From: Desulfocapsaceae bacterium
GTDB lineage: Bacteria > Desulfobacterota > Desulfobulbia > Desulfobulbales > Desulfocapsaceae
Assembly (NCBI GenBank): GCA_030653035.1
Contig: JAUSAB010000072.1
Span: 1-64,000 of the forward strand
Direction: 5' to 3'
DNA length: 64,000 nucleotides
Below, piece after piece: positions 1 through 9,622 of the stretch. Numbering within the stretch: the stretch's first letter is position 1; every line of letters starts with the position of its first letter. A program made the translations under genes and the position numbers. The notes under the pieces were generated by a model. It did no database searches. It was given only the letters and a program-made list of their open reading frames with translations, and was not told where the DNA came from.

Positions 1-1
1 T

Positions 2-88
2 TGGTGCCGAAGGTCGGAATCGAACCGACATGGGATTGCTCCCGCGGGATTTTGAGTCCCGTGCGTCTACCAGTTTCACCACTTCGGC
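2..88 (-). tRNA. tRNA-Leu (anticodon CAA)
   Basis: Read on the minus strand, the 5' GCCGAAG pairs with CTTCGGC ahead of discriminator A and an encoded CCA. The anticodon stem CGGGA/TCCCG encloses loop CTCAAAA, giving anticodon CAA (reads UUG). The TTCGATT T-loop is present and there is a long variable arm, as in class II leucine tRNAs. It lies just downstream of pgsA on the same strand and may be co-transcribed with it. Confidence 0.95.
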
Positions 89-154
89 AATGAAAGAAGC
101 TAAAACTTAATACAGTCCTTGACATCGTCTGTCAAGAAAAATGGGCTTTCACCC

Positions 155-721
155 TTATTGCTTGACTGTTTCCTGAAAGATGTTTCGTAAGTTATAAAAA
201 TAATCTATTCCTGACCAGACGGCCATGACCAAACTGATATACAGCAGTATCTGCCCTATCTGATGGAGATAGGGAATCGGCAGCACACCAAGAGGGAAAA
301 TCAAAAAACTGATCCCGAAGTACTGAAAATTACTCTTAATCTTCCCCATTTGTCCGGCTGACACTACTACCCCGGTCGATGCGGCTAACCCCCTGAATCC
401 AGTAATAATGATCTCACGACAGATAATCAGCAGACAAACCCAAGCTGGAATCCGGCCCATTGGAATAAGCATAATCAGAGCGGTGGCTACAAGCACCTTG
501 TCAGCAAGGGGATCCATCAACTTGCCAAGAGTTGTCTCACTCTTGTATTTTCTGGCAAAATAGCCATCGACAAAGTCCGTAAGCGCGGCAAAGACAAAAA
601 CCAAAAAAGTCACCAGTCCAATGGCGGTTGTCTGTTCCACTGAAAACAAAACTATGAGCACAGGAATCAAGGCAAAACGAAGGCCAGTGAATATGTTTGG
701 CAACGTCACCAATTGATCCAT
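155..721 (-). CDS. pgsA: CDP-diacylglycerol--glycerol-3-phosphate 3-phosphatidyltransferase
   Basis: This inner-membrane enzyme makes phosphatidylglycerol-phosphate from CDP-diacylglycerol and glycerol-3-phosphate, the committed step to phosphatidylglycerol and cardiolipin. At 188 residues it has the usual family length and several hydrophobic segments. The CDP-alcohol phosphotransferase signature is complete: D52-G53, A56-R57, G66, D70 and D74 with the family spacing. It lies 34 bp downstream of the lytic transglycosylase gene on the same strand, so the two may form an operon. The start ATG precedes MDQLVTLPN, typical of PgsA N-termini. Confidence 0.95.
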   Translation of the reverse strand: MDQLVTLPNIFTGLRFALIPVLIVLFSVEQTTAIGLVTFLVFVFAALTDFVDGYFARKYKSETTLGKLMDPLADKVLVATALIMLIPMGRIPAWVCLLIICREIIITGFRGLAASTGVVVSAGQMGKIKSNFQYFGISFLIFPLGVLPIPYLHQIGQILLYISLVMAVWSGIDYFYNLRNIFQETVKQ

Positions 722-755
722 TTCTTACCCCCAAACACAGCAACCATCTTGGTTC

Positions 756-1451
756 TCATCTCACTGTCACCAGATCATTCACCCTGATTACCGAGGTTAC
801 TGAGACGGGTTGCCGCCCAACGCCCTTATAATCTTTATAATGTTGAAGAACACGCTGAACATATTCCAACGTTTCAGGAATCTGCGGCATCTGATTTGTA
901 CGTTTAACCAGATTCGGCCCAGCATTATAAGCAGCGAGACTTAAAGGAATATTTCCGTTAAAAGTATCAAGCATAGTACGGAAATAACGTGTTCCCCCGT
1001 CAATATTTGCCCGTGGATCAAAAGAGTTTGACACATTGAGGTCCCTGGCTGTTCCCGGCATGAGCTGCATAAGCCCCTGGGCTCCTTTTTGTGACCTGGC
1101 ATAGCAATCAAAACCAGACTCCGCCTTAATGATTGCTTTTATAAGTTGAGGATCAACGTTGTAACGATATCCGCTCTGTTGAATATGCTGATCATAAACA
1201 ACGCTACTTTTGGGAAAATCATGACGACCGCCAACCCGTACCTCGGGCCAATCCCGGCCAGAGGGTTTGCTGATTGCCTTTTCATCGCGCTGATAAAGGC
1301 GACACGGGACAGAAGAGGTAGCAGGGACATTGGTATAATAACGTGTTCCCTTACTGTCCACATAAGTGTACATATCAGCCCTGACCGGAGACTGCCCATA
1401 AAACAGGATCGCCATCGCTGCCACCAACAACATTCTACCGGCTGTTCCCAT
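756..1451 (-). CDS. Lytic transglycosylase (SLT domain) with DUF4124-like N-terminus
   Basis: A secreted peptidoglycan-cleaving lytic transglycosylase. An N-terminal signal sequence (about residues 1-25) is followed by a short DUF4124-like stretch (MYTYVDSKGTRYYTNVP, residues 27-43). The Slt70-type catalytic domain starts near residue 84 with E111 in the KAESGFD motif, then GAQGLMQLMPGTA and the AYNAGPN motif. The length (231 residues) fits small transglycosylases of anaerobic Desulfobacterota. The start has a good ribosome site (AAGGTG, then four bases, then ATG). Substrate and partner are inferred from the family. Confidence 0.88.
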   Translation of the reverse strand: MGTAGRMLLVAAMAILFYGQSPVRADMYTYVDSKGTRYYTNVPATSSVPCRLYQRDEKAISKPSGRDWPEVRVGGRHDFPKSSVVYDQHIQQSGYRYNVDPQLIKAIIKAESGFDCYARSQKGAQGLMQLMPGTARDLNVSNSFDPRANIDGGTRYFRTMLDTFNGNIPLSLAAYNAGPNLVKRTNQMPQIPETLEYVQRVLQHYKDYKGVGRQPVSVTSVIRVNDLVTVR

Positions 1452-1572
1452 TTTTCACCTTATTATGTCTCGTAATTTTTACAACACCTGGCCTGCCGCT
1501 ATCCATACCACCATGTTTTGCAATTCATTGTGGGACACAAAAATATGACTGACTATCAACTAGACAAATGAA

Positions 1573-2217
1573 TCACTTTTTTCTTTTTTCCCAATCAGCC
1601 AGAAACTGGTCAATACCAAGAGTGGTTAAGGGATGTTTTGCCAATTGCTCAATCACTTTGAGTGGGATAGTGGCAATATCAGCGCCTATCATCGCCGCAT
1701 CCATCACATGAAGTGGACTTCTGACGCTGGCCACAATCACCTCGCTCTGATAATCATAGTTACGATATACCGTCATAATCTCACTGATCAGCTCCATCCC
1801 GTGCTGGCCGATATCATCCAGTCTGCCGACAAAAGGGCTGACATAGGTGGCACCTGCCTTGGCAGCCAAAAGTGCTTGAGCTGCTGAAAACACGAGAGTC
1901 ACATTAGTCTTGATCCCCAGAGCCGTAAGTTGTTTAACGGCCTTCATCCCCTCCATAATCATGGGAATCTTGATCACGATATTGTCACTCAAGGCCGCAA
2001 GGACTTTGGCCTCTTTGACCATACCATCCGCCTCAAGACTGACTACCTCAGCGCTGACCGGGCCATCTACCACCTGACATATCTCTTTCAGGATCTCCTC
2101 AAATTGCTTGTTTTCCCTGGCAATCAGTGAAGGATTGGTTGTCACGCCATCGACCATCCCCATGGCAACGCCTTTTTTGATCTCATCAATATTGGCGGTA
2201 TCTATAAAAAACTTCAT
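1573..2217 (-). CDS. Transaldolase, small fructose-6-phosphate aldolase-like type
   Basis: A 214-residue class I aldolase of the TalC/FSA subfamily, acting in non-oxidative pentose-phosphate interconversion. The N-terminus [13 protein letters not shown] and the [12 protein letters not shown] motif are diagnostic. The Schiff-base lysine is K83 in VIKIPM, and the [17 protein letters not shown] and SPFVGRLDD motifs follow. The ATG at 2217 was chosen because it follows AAGGAG at good spacing and matches family N-termini; an in-frame upstream ATG would add 13 unrelated residues. The start overlaps the stop of the upstream small gene by one base (TAATG), implying translational coupling. Transaldolase and FSA activity cannot be separated by sequence alone. 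Confidence 0.92.
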   Translation of the reverse strand: MKFFIDTANIDEIKKGVAMGMVDGVTTNPSLIARENKQFEEILKEICQVVDGPVSAEVVSLEADGMVKEAKVLAALSDNIVIKIPMIMEGMKAVKQLTALGIKTNVTLVFSAAQALLAAKAGATYVSPFVGRLDDIGQHGMELISEIMTVYRNYDYQSEVIVASVRSPLHVMDAAMIGADIATIPLKVIEQLAKHPLTTLGIDQFLADWEKRKK

Positions 2218-2483
2218 TAGTTCTCTCCTTTTTCGCTGATAAACCGACTGCAACATGCCTCGCTGCAGAAATAATAGATCTGATTTTCATGCTGCAACCG
2301 TATTGCCTGTCCTTTAGGAACAAGGGTGTGACATACAGGATCCTCTACAAGTGCATCGGACACCGGGGGAGAATATTTTTCATCAGACTGTTTGTTGACA
2401 GATTTTTTCTTGCCAATTCCCGTAAATAAACGATACCCAATATAGAAAAGAATGGCCAGAATCACCAAGCGTAAAGGACTCAC
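2217..2483 (-). CDS. Small membrane-anchored YHS/TRASH-like metal-binding protein
   Basis: An 88-residue protein with one N-terminal membrane segment (about residues 5-20), a charged linker and a C-terminal cysteine-rich module reading [14 protein letters not shown] then [12 protein letters not shown]. This spacing resembles the YHS/TRASH family, thought to bind metal through Cys residues, and PP0621-type small proteins. It is translationally coupled to the downstream transaldolase gene. No enzymatic role can be assigned; a metal-sensing or metal-trafficking role is only a family-level guess. Confidence 0.75.
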   Translation of the reverse strand: MSPLRLVILAILFYIGYRLFTGIGKKKSVNKQSDEKYSPPVSDALVEDPVCHTLVPKGQAIRLQHENQIYYFCSEACCSRFISEKGEN

Positions 2484-2586
2484 ACCATCCCCTCTCTTTC
2501 GTTCATCAATCTGTGAAAAGAAAAACCCATAAAGTTATTATAGTCGTCCAAAGATAAATGTCTAATGATTCTTTCCCATAATTAGT

Positions 2587-2623
2587 ATGCAACCTATCCT
2601 GATAATTACAGGATAGGTTGCAT
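2587..2623 (-). terminator. Perfect 15-bp hairpin at the folK stop codon, probable terminator
   Basis: Arms 2587-2601 and 2609-2623 are perfectly complementary around a 7-base loop, and the distal arm touches the last base of the folK stop codon. It would end the arg/lys/folK block transcript before the next minus-strand gene. The downstream minus-strand sequence is A/T-rich but lacks a clean T-run, so termination is inferred from stem strength and position. Confidence 0.5.
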
Positions 2624-3165
2624 TACATGGCATGTTCAATCCGGGAGATACCCTGCGCTGGAATTTTTCCCTGCTGAATTTGCATGAGAAGCTGCTGATA
2701 AAGGACATCCACCGTCTGTCCGGTCAAGGGATCCTGAAACCAGGGAGCAATCTGGGCAAGCGGGGCAAGAACAAAAAGACGTCTGGCGATATGGGGATGC
2801 GGCAGAAGCAGCTCAGGTGAACTGGACACTGTATCTCCGAAATAAAGCAGATCAAGATCAAGAAAACGATCCTGATAGCCTGACGCATGAATATCACGCT
2901 GACGTCCATGCTCCGTCTCGACCTGCAACAAGAGATGTAGCAGCTCTAATGGCTCAAGTTCCGTCTCCACCATGCCCACACCATTGGTATAAAGAGACCG
3001 GCTGATCATGCCCACAGCCTCAGTTACATACAATGATGAGAATTGGCACGGAGTAACCTTTTTCTCAACGGCCAATCGGTTCCAGGCACTCAAAACAAGC
3101 TGCCGACCATTGCCAAGATTTGAGCCAAAACCAATAAAGGCCTGGGTTGTTTTTCCTGCTCTCAC
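2623..3165 (-). CDS. folK: 2-amino-4-hydroxy-6-hydroxymethyldihydropteridine pyrophosphokinase
   Basis: HPPK transfers pyrophosphate from ATP to 6-hydroxymethyl-dihydropterin in folate synthesis. The 180-residue protein shows the N-terminal FIGFGSNLGN motif, the central DRFLDLDLLYFGD motif with the Mg-binding aspartates, and LLPHPHIARRLFVLAPL near the C-terminus. It begins 3 bases after the dapB stop, so it is the last gene of the lysine block and is followed by a strong hairpin. The link to lysine genes is positional rather than metabolic. Confidence 0.93.
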   Translation of the reverse strand: MRAGKTTQAFIGFGSNLGNGRQLVLSAWNRLAVEKKVTPCQFSSLYVTEAVGMISRSLYTNGVGMVETELEPLELLHLLLQVETEHGRQRDIHASGYQDRFLDLDLLYFGDTVSSSPELLLPHPHIARRLFVLAPLAQIAPWFQDPLTGQTVDVLYQQLLMQIQQGKIPAQGISRIEHAM

Positions 3166-3168
3166 ATC

Positions 3169-3978
3169 CTATAGATCTTGCAATCCCAAAACATCAAACA
3201 TCGAGTACATGCCGGGTTTTTTACCAACAACCCAGGCCGCTGCAGTGGCAGCTCCCTTAGCAAAATTATCCCGACTGTGGGCGCGATGGGTAATCTCAAT
3301 GCGCTCGCCAGGGCCGGCAAAATAAATGGTGTGCTCGCCGACAATATCTCCAGCCCGGATCGTCTGGATGCCAATCTCTTTTTTTGTCCGCTCCCCAATC
3401 ATCCCATGACGCGTGTAGACACAGACTTCGGCAAGGTTACGATTCACCCCCGAAGCGGCCATCTCCGCCAGCTTCAGGGCCGTGCCGCTGGGGGCATCTT
3501 TTTTCTTATTATGATGGGCTTCGATAATCTCGATATCATAGTCATCACCAAGAATTGCGGCAGTTTTTGCAGCCAGTTTAAATAGGACATTGACGCCAAC
3601 GGCCATGTTCGGGGCCTGGACACAAGGGAAATGTTGGCTGAGGCAGGCCAACTCTTCCAGCTCTTCCGCTGTCAGTCCGGTTGTGCCAATAACCATAGCC
3701 TTATTATACCGTGCGGCCAGACGGGCAAATTCCATGGTGGCCTTATGAAAGGTAAAATCAATGAGGACATCACCCTGTTCAATCACTGCCTCCAGACCTT
3801 CAGCAATAGAAACTCCTGCCCGTCCCCAGCCGGCAAGCTCTCCCGGATCACGGCCAATGGCTGGGCTACCGACAGCCTCAAAGGCCGCGGCATACTGTAA
3901 ACCAGGGTGCTCCTGCACCATATATCCTACTCGCTGCCCCATGCGACCGGAGGCCCCGGCGATAATAACGTTGATCAT
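3169..3978 (-). CDS. dapB: 4-hydroxy-tetrahydrodipicolinate reductase
   Basis: A cytoplasmic NAD(P)H-dependent reductase producing tetrahydrodipicolinate in the diaminopimelate/lysine pathway. The N-terminal Rossmann motif GASGRMGQRV (residues 8-17) and the substrate-binding EAHHNKKKDAPSGTAL motif, with its conserved His pair and Lys, are both present. The length of 269 residues is normal. It lies between dapA (65 bp upstream) and folK (3 bp downstream) on the same strand. Confidence 0.96.
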   Translation of the reverse strand: MINVIIAGASGRMGQRVGYMVQEHPGLQYAAAFEAVGSPAIGRDPGELAGWGRAGVSIAEGLEAVIEQGDVLIDFTFHKATMEFARLAARYNKAMVIGTTGLTAEELEELACLSQHFPCVQAPNMAVGVNVLFKLAAKTAAILGDDYDIEIIEAHHNKKKDAPSGTALKLAEMAASGVNRNLAEVCVYTRHGMIGERTKKEIGIQTIRAGDIVGEHTIYFAGPGERIEITHRAHSRDNFAKGAATAAAWVVGKKPGMYSMFDVLGLQDL

Positions 3979-4043
3979 TCTTTTTTCCTTTTCTCTAAAT
4001 AAAGCACACTCATTGCAGCAGTCTGCCTTGCTGGCAAGGCCCC

Positions 4044-4925
4044 TTATATCAATCCCGCATCTTTCATTGCCGCAGTCAATTTAACAAGGGCCGCATCATC
4101 AATGGCTGACAATGGCAACCGGGGCAGACCTTCTTTTATCTTGCCCATCAACTCAACCCCCTTCTTGGCAGGCACAGGATTGGGCGCACAAAACATCGCA
4201 TTCATGAGTGGAAAGAGACGATAATGAATCTTGTTGGCCTTTTTCAGGTCTCCAGCCAATGAGGCCTCCATCAAATCAGCCATCCCTTTGGGATCAACAT
4301 TGGAGGTCACAGAAATAACCCCCTTGCCGCCAATAAAGACCGTGGGCATAGAGGTAAAGTCATCACCAGAGAGCACAATAAACTTGGGAGGACAAAGACG
4401 GATGACATCACTGATCTGCTGCAGACTTCCGCAGGCCTCTTTAATCCCGATAATATTTTTAACCTTGGCAAGACGCGCCACTGTTTCCGGCAACATATTG
4501 ATGGCTGTCCGCCCAGGAACATTATACAAAAACATCGGGATCTTCACGCTCTCTGCTATGGTCTTGAAATGCTGGAACAATCCCTCTTGGCTGGGTTTGT
4601 TGTAATATGGAGTTACGGAAAGAACCGCATCGGCGCCACTTGCCTTGGCGCTCTCGGTGAGTTCAATCGCTTCCTTGGTGTTATTGGCGCCGGTTCCGGC
4701 AATAACCGGAACCCGCCCACGAACGGTCTTGACTGTCAGCTCAATCACCCGCTTATGCTCATCAAAATCCAAAGTGGCCGATTCACCCGTTGTTCCACAA
4801 GGAACAATACCATGGGTGCCATTGGCTATCTGAAATTCAATAAGATCCACTAAACCCTGTTCATCTACTTTTCCATCAATAAACGGGGTGACAATGGCGA
4901 CGCTGGCACCGTAATACTTTTTCAT
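4044..4925 (-). CDS. dapA: 4-hydroxy-tetrahydrodipicolinate synthase
   Basis: A TIM-barrel class I aldolase condensing pyruvate with aspartate semialdehyde, the first committed step to diaminopimelate. The Schiff-base lysine is K162 in GIKEA. The catalytic triad residues T45/T46 (CGTTGES) and Y134 (FLYNVPGRT) are visible. At 293 residues it is full length. A small inverted repeat with GCCTTG arms lies just after the stop (about 4026-4041). It sits in the order dapF-dapA-dapB on the minus strand. Confidence 0.97.
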   Translation of the reverse strand: MKKYYGASVAIVTPFIDGKVDEQGLVDLIEFQIANGTHGIVPCGTTGESATLDFDEHKRVIELTVKTVRGRVPVIAGTGANNTKEAIELTESAKASGADAVLSVTPYYNKPSQEGLFQHFKTIAESVKIPMFLYNVPGRTAINMLPETVARLAKVKNIIGIKEACGSLQQISDVIRLCPPKFIVLSGDDFTSMPTVFIGGKGVISVTSNVDPKGMADLMEASLAGDLKKANKIHYRLFPLMNAMFCAPNPVPAKKGVELMGKIKEGLPRLPLSAIDDAALVKLTAAMKDAGLI

Positions 4926-4977
4926 AATATCCTCTCCTGATATGGCTTTTGTGGCCGAAATATATTTTTCAAACGAC

Positions 4978-5841
4978 TCAGAGCAATGCCTCAGTCGTCA
5001 ATTTTCCTTCATAAATAATGCGAGCGGGACCCTGGAGAAAAACATTCTCCGCTTGCAGCCCATGCTGTCCATTGTGTAGATCAAACAAAACAATCAGCCG
5101 TTCACCACCTGAAGTAATCACAGTCACGGGTGAAGAGGCCAAGCCGCTAGTGGCGGCAAAAAGCGCGGAGGCCACAGCTCCTGTGCCACAAGCCATGGTT
5201 TCATCCTCCACCCCGCGCTCATAGGTCCGAACACGAATAGTATTCTCCGCCAGTTTCTGCACAAAATTCACATTGGTACCAGCAGGCTGGAACAGGGGAT
5301 GAAAACGAACAACCTTTCCCCACTCCTGAACGGGAACGCTCTCTTCTTCGTCCATAAAAAGCACGGCATGGGGTACTCCGCTGTTCACAAAGGACAGGTT
5401 TTTTTCCTGGCCAGCAAGGATGACCGATAAATTTGTCCTGAAATCACAGGGTGCTGTCATCCGCAGACGCACGGTTTCGTCATCACCTGTGTCATTACTG
5501 CAAATCTCGGCCTCGATGATCCCCGCCAGGGTCTCAAAAGACATACGAGAACCGGCGATCCCTTTGGTATAGGCAAAACGGGCCGCGCAACGGGCCCCAT
5601 TACCGCACATCTCGGCCACAGAGCCATCACCGTTATAAAAACGCCAGCGAAAATCAGCAACAGCAGAATTCTCAATAAGAATCAGACCGTCGGCCCCCAC
5701 GGAAAACATACGGCGGCACACTCGTTTCGCAAACCCTGCCTGTTCTGCCTCGGGAATCATCGCAACCCGATGATCAATGACAATAAAATCATTGCCCGCA
5801 CCGCTCATCTTGGTAAAGGGAACCGGAAAATCAATGGCCAT
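4978..5841 (-). CDS. dapF: Diaminopimelate epimerase
   Basis: Interconverts LL- and meso-diaminopimelate by a two-base cysteine mechanism, supplying peptidoglycan and lysine synthesis. Both catalytic cysteines are present: C79 in EMCGNGARC and C218 in MACGTGA. The N-terminal motif KMSGAGNDFIVID is typical. The length of 287 residues is normal. It starts 5 bases after lysA ends, so the two are co-transcribed. Confidence 0.97.
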   Translation of the reverse strand: MAIDFPVPFTKMSGAGNDFIVIDHRVAMIPEAEQAGFAKRVCRRMFSVGADGLILIENSAVADFRWRFYNGDGSVAEMCGNGARCAARFAYTKGIAGSRMSFETLAGIIEAEICSNDTGDDETVRLRMTAPCDFRTNLSVILAGQEKNLSFVNSGVPHAVLFMDEEESVPVQEWGKVVRFHPLFQPAGTNVNFVQKLAENTIRVRTYERGVEDETMACGTGAVASALFAATSGLASSPVTVITSGGERLIVLFDLHNGQHGLQAENVFLQGPARIIYEGKLTTEALL

Positions 5842-5846
5842 ATTCC

Positions 5847-7115
5847 TTACTCCGCACCACCTGGAATAGTCTCACCCTGAACAAGAGACGCCAAGGTCTC
5901 CCGCTGACGGATCAGCGCGTAACTCCCGCCATCCACCAAGACCTCAGCCACCCTGGGTCGTGAGTTGTAGTTGGACGACATGCTGAATCCATAGGCCCCG
6001 GCGCTCATCACCGCCAGGAGATCACCCTGCTCCACCTGGGGCAGTTCCCGGTCTTTGGCCAGGAAATCTCCAGTCTCACAGATCGGGCCGACAATATCTA
6101 CCACCTCTCGCTCCGCCTGTTTGTCGTGCACAGGCACAATGGAATGATAGGCACCATAGAGACTAGGACGGGCCAAGTCATTCATGGCCGCATCCACCAC
6201 CACAAATTTCTTCACCTGGTCAACACCCCGATTGCTCTTGGTATATTGCACCTCGGTCACCAGGATAGCCGCATTGCCGACAATGACCCGTCCCGGTTCA
6301 AGGATCAGGGTGGCATGCACCCCCTGCAACTCTTCCATGATCGCTGCCGCATACTCCTGGGGATGGGGCGGTTGTTCCTCATCATAGGTAATCCCGACAC
6401 CGCCGCCCAGATCGATAAATTCAATGGCAATCCCCTTGGCCGCAAGTCGTTCCACCAAACCCTTCACCTTCCGCAACGACTCAATAAAAGGTGAAATCAG
6501 GGTCAACTGCGAACCGATATGGCAACTCACCCCTTTGACCGCGATATTCTCCATGGCCATGGCTCGTACATAGAGGTCAAGGGCCGCATCAATGGGAATA
6601 CCAAATTTATTTTTGGCCAGCCCTGTGGAGATATAGGCATGGGTCTTCGGGTCGACATCAGGATTAACGCGAAAGGAGACCGGGGCATGCACTCCGATAG
6701 AGGCCGCAACCTGTTGCAGACGTTCAAGCTCCTGGCCGGATTCCACATTAAAAAGCAGAATGGCTGATTCGAGGGCATAACGCAATTCCTGTTCGGTTTT
6801 ACCCACGCCTGAATAGATGATCCGTTTGGGGTCAACCCCAGCCTTGAGGGCCCGGTACAGTTCTCCACCGGAGACGATATCAGCGCCACCGCCAAGGCCG
6901 GCAAAAAGATTGAGGATCCCAATATTGGAACAGGCCTTGACCGCAAAACAGGTCAGATGCTCAATACCGGCAAAGGCAGAATCAAAGGCCTGAAAATGGC
7001 GAGTCAAGGTCGCCTTGGAATAGAGATAAAAAGGAGTTCCCACTTCCCTGGCAATGTCTGCCACCGCCACCTGCTCACAGAAAAGCTCCCCGTTTTTTGA
7101 CACAAAATGATTCAA
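5847..7115 (-). CDS. lysA: Diaminopimelate decarboxylase
   Basis: A PLP-dependent fold-III enzyme that decarboxylates meso-diaminopimelate to lysine, the last step of the pathway. The PLP lysine is K60 in CFAVKACSN. The HIGSQ motif, the glycine-rich DLGGGVG phosphate-binding loop and the C-terminal SAGAYGFSMSSNYN motif are all present. It is full length at 422 residues. It lies 45 bp after the lipoprotein gene and just before dapF. Confidence 0.97.
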   Translation of the reverse strand: MNHFVSKNGELFCEQVAVADIAREVGTPFYLYSKATLTRHFQAFDSAFAGIEHLTCFAVKACSNIGILNLFAGLGGGADIVSGGELYRALKAGVDPKRIIYSGVGKTEQELRYALESAILLFNVESGQELERLQQVAASIGVHAPVSFRVNPDVDPKTHAYISTGLAKNKFGIPIDAALDLYVRAMAMENIAVKGVSCHIGSQLTLISPFIESLRKVKGLVERLAAKGIAIEFIDLGGGVGITYDEEQPPHPQEYAAAIMEELQGVHATLILEPGRVIVGNAAILVTEVQYTKSNRGVDQVKKFVVVDAAMNDLARPSLYGAYHSIVPVHDKQAEREVVDIVGPICETGDFLAKDRELPQVEQGDLLAVMSAGAYGFSMSSNYNSRPRVAEVLVDGGSYALIRQRETLASLVQGETIPGGAE

Positions 7116-7160
7116 AACAACCTCGAAAAAGTAAAAGACAATACTTATAAAGCGGTTTGC

Positions 7161-8225
7161 TTAATGGCGAACTGTTGCCTCGGCCGAAGGCTTGCTCTCG
7201 TTGGCTGGCTTCATCCGGTCATAGGCCGTGACAGAATAATAAAACTGACCATCGGCGGACACAGTATTATCCTCGTAAATGGTATAAATCGCCTCAACAT
7301 CGCCAATACGCTCTTTCTTCTTCTGATCAGCAGCACGACGATAGATATGATAGCCTTGGAGGTCATTTGCCGAGGAATTTTCCCAGAAGACTTTGAACCC
7401 GTTGACAGTGGAAACAACGGTCACCCCTGTTGGCGCCTCGGGCGGAGTCAAATCAACGGGCACCGCCGTTGTCACCTCGCTCATACCACCGCCAACTGCA
7501 TTGCCATCAACCTGCAGGACAGACTGGATCTTGTAAAAATATTTCTGACCATTCTGCGCCGAACTATCAGTATAATTTGGTTCCTTGCCCGCCGCCCCAA
7601 CCTCTGCAAAGGCCTTGCCATCAAGACTTCTTAACACCTGGTACAGTACCGGCAGATCAAGCTGCTGGCCATCCATCAACTGGGTTGCCGGTTGCCATTG
7701 CAGACGAACAGAGCGATCTCCGCCGGTAGCCTGTAAACCCTCCGGTGCTTTGGCCGGCATATGCCAAACAAAGGTAATGATATTGGAATCAGCACTTGCC
7801 GCCCACCAACTGGTACGCGAACGTACCTTGAAGAAATACTTCTCACCCGAACGCAAGAGAGCGCTTTCATACGTCCCTTTCCGTCTCCCATCCTTACTGA
7901 TCATACCACCTGGGACAACAATGGGTTCCCCAAAAGGAATAGGACAAGTGGCGCAATAACTGTCAAGAGAGACGACTGCCCGATAGACCTCAAAGGAAGC
8001 GACATCAGTAAGATCCGTCTCTTTGATGGTCTCAACCGGATATGACCAGGTCAGGACAACACCCTTTTCGTCCACAGAATAACGCAGGTCCTCAATGGCT
8101 TTCGGCACAATATTTTCAGGAGGCACTGGCAAGGTTTTATATCCACAGCCCCCAAAAAACAACGTCCCAACAAGCAACAATGTCCCGGCGTAGTGTGCTC
8201 GATTTGCCCAAAAAGCAATTTTCAT
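7161..8225 (-). CDS. Fibronectin type III-like lipoprotein of unknown function
   Basis: A 354-residue predicted lipoprotein. The N-terminal hydrophobic segment ends in a lipobox-like LFFGGC, giving a lipidated Cys near residue 27. The rest reads as three fibronectin type III-like repeats (about residues 37-150, 160-255 and 260-352), with the recurring pattern of tryptophan, PP.AP and YFYKIQS or YYSVTAYD strands. It is translationally coupled to argH (ATGA overlap) and precedes lysA, so it is embedded in the amino-acid operon. A cell-envelope binding role is likely from the domains; nothing indicates a metabolic one. Confidence 0.8.
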   Translation of the reverse strand: MKIAFWANRAHYAGTLLLVGTLFFGGCGYKTLPVPPENIVPKAIEDLRYSVDEKGVVLTWSYPVETIKETDLTDVASFEVYRAVVSLDSYCATCPIPFGEPIVVPGGMISKDGRRKGTYESALLRSGEKYFFKVRSRTSWWAASADSNIITFVWHMPAKAPEGLQATGGDRSVRLQWQPATQLMDGQQLDLPVLYQVLRSLDGKAFAEVGAAGKEPNYTDSSAQNGQKYFYKIQSVLQVDGNAVGGGMSEVTTAVPVDLTPPEAPTGVTVVSTVNGFKVFWENSSANDLQGYHIYRRAADQKKKERIGDVEAIYTIYEDNTVSADGQFYYSVTAYDRMKPANESKPSAEATVRH

Positions 8226-9607
8226 AATTTTATCCCCATGTTATGTTCAGCCAGACCAAGAGCCTCTTCCACACGCTGCATAGCTGTCCCGCCAGCTGAG
8301 ATACGGCTGTTGACAGAACCTTGCACGCTCAACACCTCAAACACATCTTTTCCGATCACTGGAGAGAACTTCCTCATATCATTCAAATTCAAATCTGTAA
8401 GTTCACAACCCTTATCAACACAAAACGCGACAGCCCGACCCACAATACCATGGGCCTCTCGGAAGGGAACATTCTTCAAGACCAGATAATCAGCAAGATC
8501 AGTGGCGGTCATGAAACCAGTCCTGGTCGCCTCTTCCATGCGCTGGGTGTTGAAACCAAGATTGGCCAACAGCTCAGCCATAATGGCAAGCGATGCCGAG
8601 ACCGTATCCACCACATCAAAAACCGGTTCCTTATCTTCCTGCAGATCACGGTTATAGGTAAGAGGCAAACCTTTCAACAGGGTGCAAAGGGCCATGAGGC
8701 TGCCAATCACCCGCCCGGCCTTGCCCCGAATCAGCTCAGGGATATCCGGGTTTTTTTTCTGCGGCATGATCGATGAGCCGGTACAGAATCGATCGGCAAT
8801 ATCAACAAAAGAAAATTCCTGAGTAGACCAAAGCACCAATTCTTCGGAGAGCCGGGAAAGATGGAGCTGAATCAGGGTACAGCAACTGACAAACTCGATG
8901 GCAAAATCCCTATCACCCGTGGTATCCATGGAGTTAGCGGTAATCCCGGCAAATCCAAGAAGGTCAGCCACCTGCTGCCGATCAATGGGCAGACCGGTTC
9001 CGGCCAAGGCCGCGGCGCCTAGGGGCATGATATTGATTCGTTTCCGGCAATCAGCCAAACGTTCTCTATCTCGACCAAACATCTCATAATAGGCCAGCAT
9101 ATGGTGCGAGATCAGCACCGGTTGGGCCCGTTGCAGATGGGTGTAGCCGGGCATTACCTGTCCCAGATATTTCCTGGCCAGGACCACAAAGGCCCGCCGC
9201 GTGGCATCAAGCAACTCCGTAAGACGATCACACTGATCCCGCAGATAGAGGCGCAGGTCGAGTGCAATCTGATCATTACGGCTGCGGGCGCTGTGCAGTC
9301 TGGCACCGGCTGCGCCAACACGATCCACCAGGGCCTTTTCGATATTCATGTGAATATCTTCCAGATCCTGCCGGAATTCAAAGGTACCGGCCTCAATTTC
9401 AGCCTCAATAGCGGCAAGCCCTGACATAATGGCAGCAAGCTCTTCACGAGACAACAGCCCATGAGAGGCCAACATGGTCGCGTGCGCCCGGCTGCCGACA
9501 ATATCGTATTTATACAACCGGGAATCATAGTGGATAGAAGCGGTAAAAGCCTCAACCGAGGCAGCCGTAGCCCCCTCAAAACGCCCACCCCACAGTTTCT
9601 TTGACAT
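8222..9607 (-). CDS. argH: Argininosuccinate lyase
   Basis: Cleaves argininosuccinate to arginine and fumarate. The fumarase/aspartase superfamily signature GSSIMPQKKNPD is present, as are the N-terminal KLWGGRF motif and SARSRNDQIALD. It is full length at 461 residues. It follows argG by 15 bp and overlaps the start of the downstream lipoprotein gene by four bases (ATGA). Confidence 0.97.
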   Translation of the reverse strand: MSKKLWGGRFEGATAASVEAFTASIHYDSRLYKYDIVGSRAHATMLASHGLLSREELAAIMSGLAAIEAEIEAGTFEFRQDLEDIHMNIEKALVDRVGAAGARLHSARSRNDQIALDLRLYLRDQCDRLTELLDATRRAFVVLARKYLGQVMPGYTHLQRAQPVLISHHMLAYYEMFGRDRERLADCRKRINIMPLGAAALAGTGLPIDRQQVADLLGFAGITANSMDTTGDRDFAIEFVSCCTLIQLHLSRLSEELVLWSTQEFSFVDIADRFCTGSSIMPQKKNPDIPELIRGKAGRVIGSLMALCTLLKGLPLTYNRDLQEDKEPVFDVVDTVSASLAIMAELLANLGFNTQRMEEATRTGFMTATDLADYLVLKNVPFREAHGIVGRAVAFCVDKGCELTDLNLNDMRKFSPVIGKDVFEVLSVQGSVNSRISAGGTAMQRVEEALGLAEHNMGIKL

Positions 9608-9622
9608 GGAAAAACCTTTTTT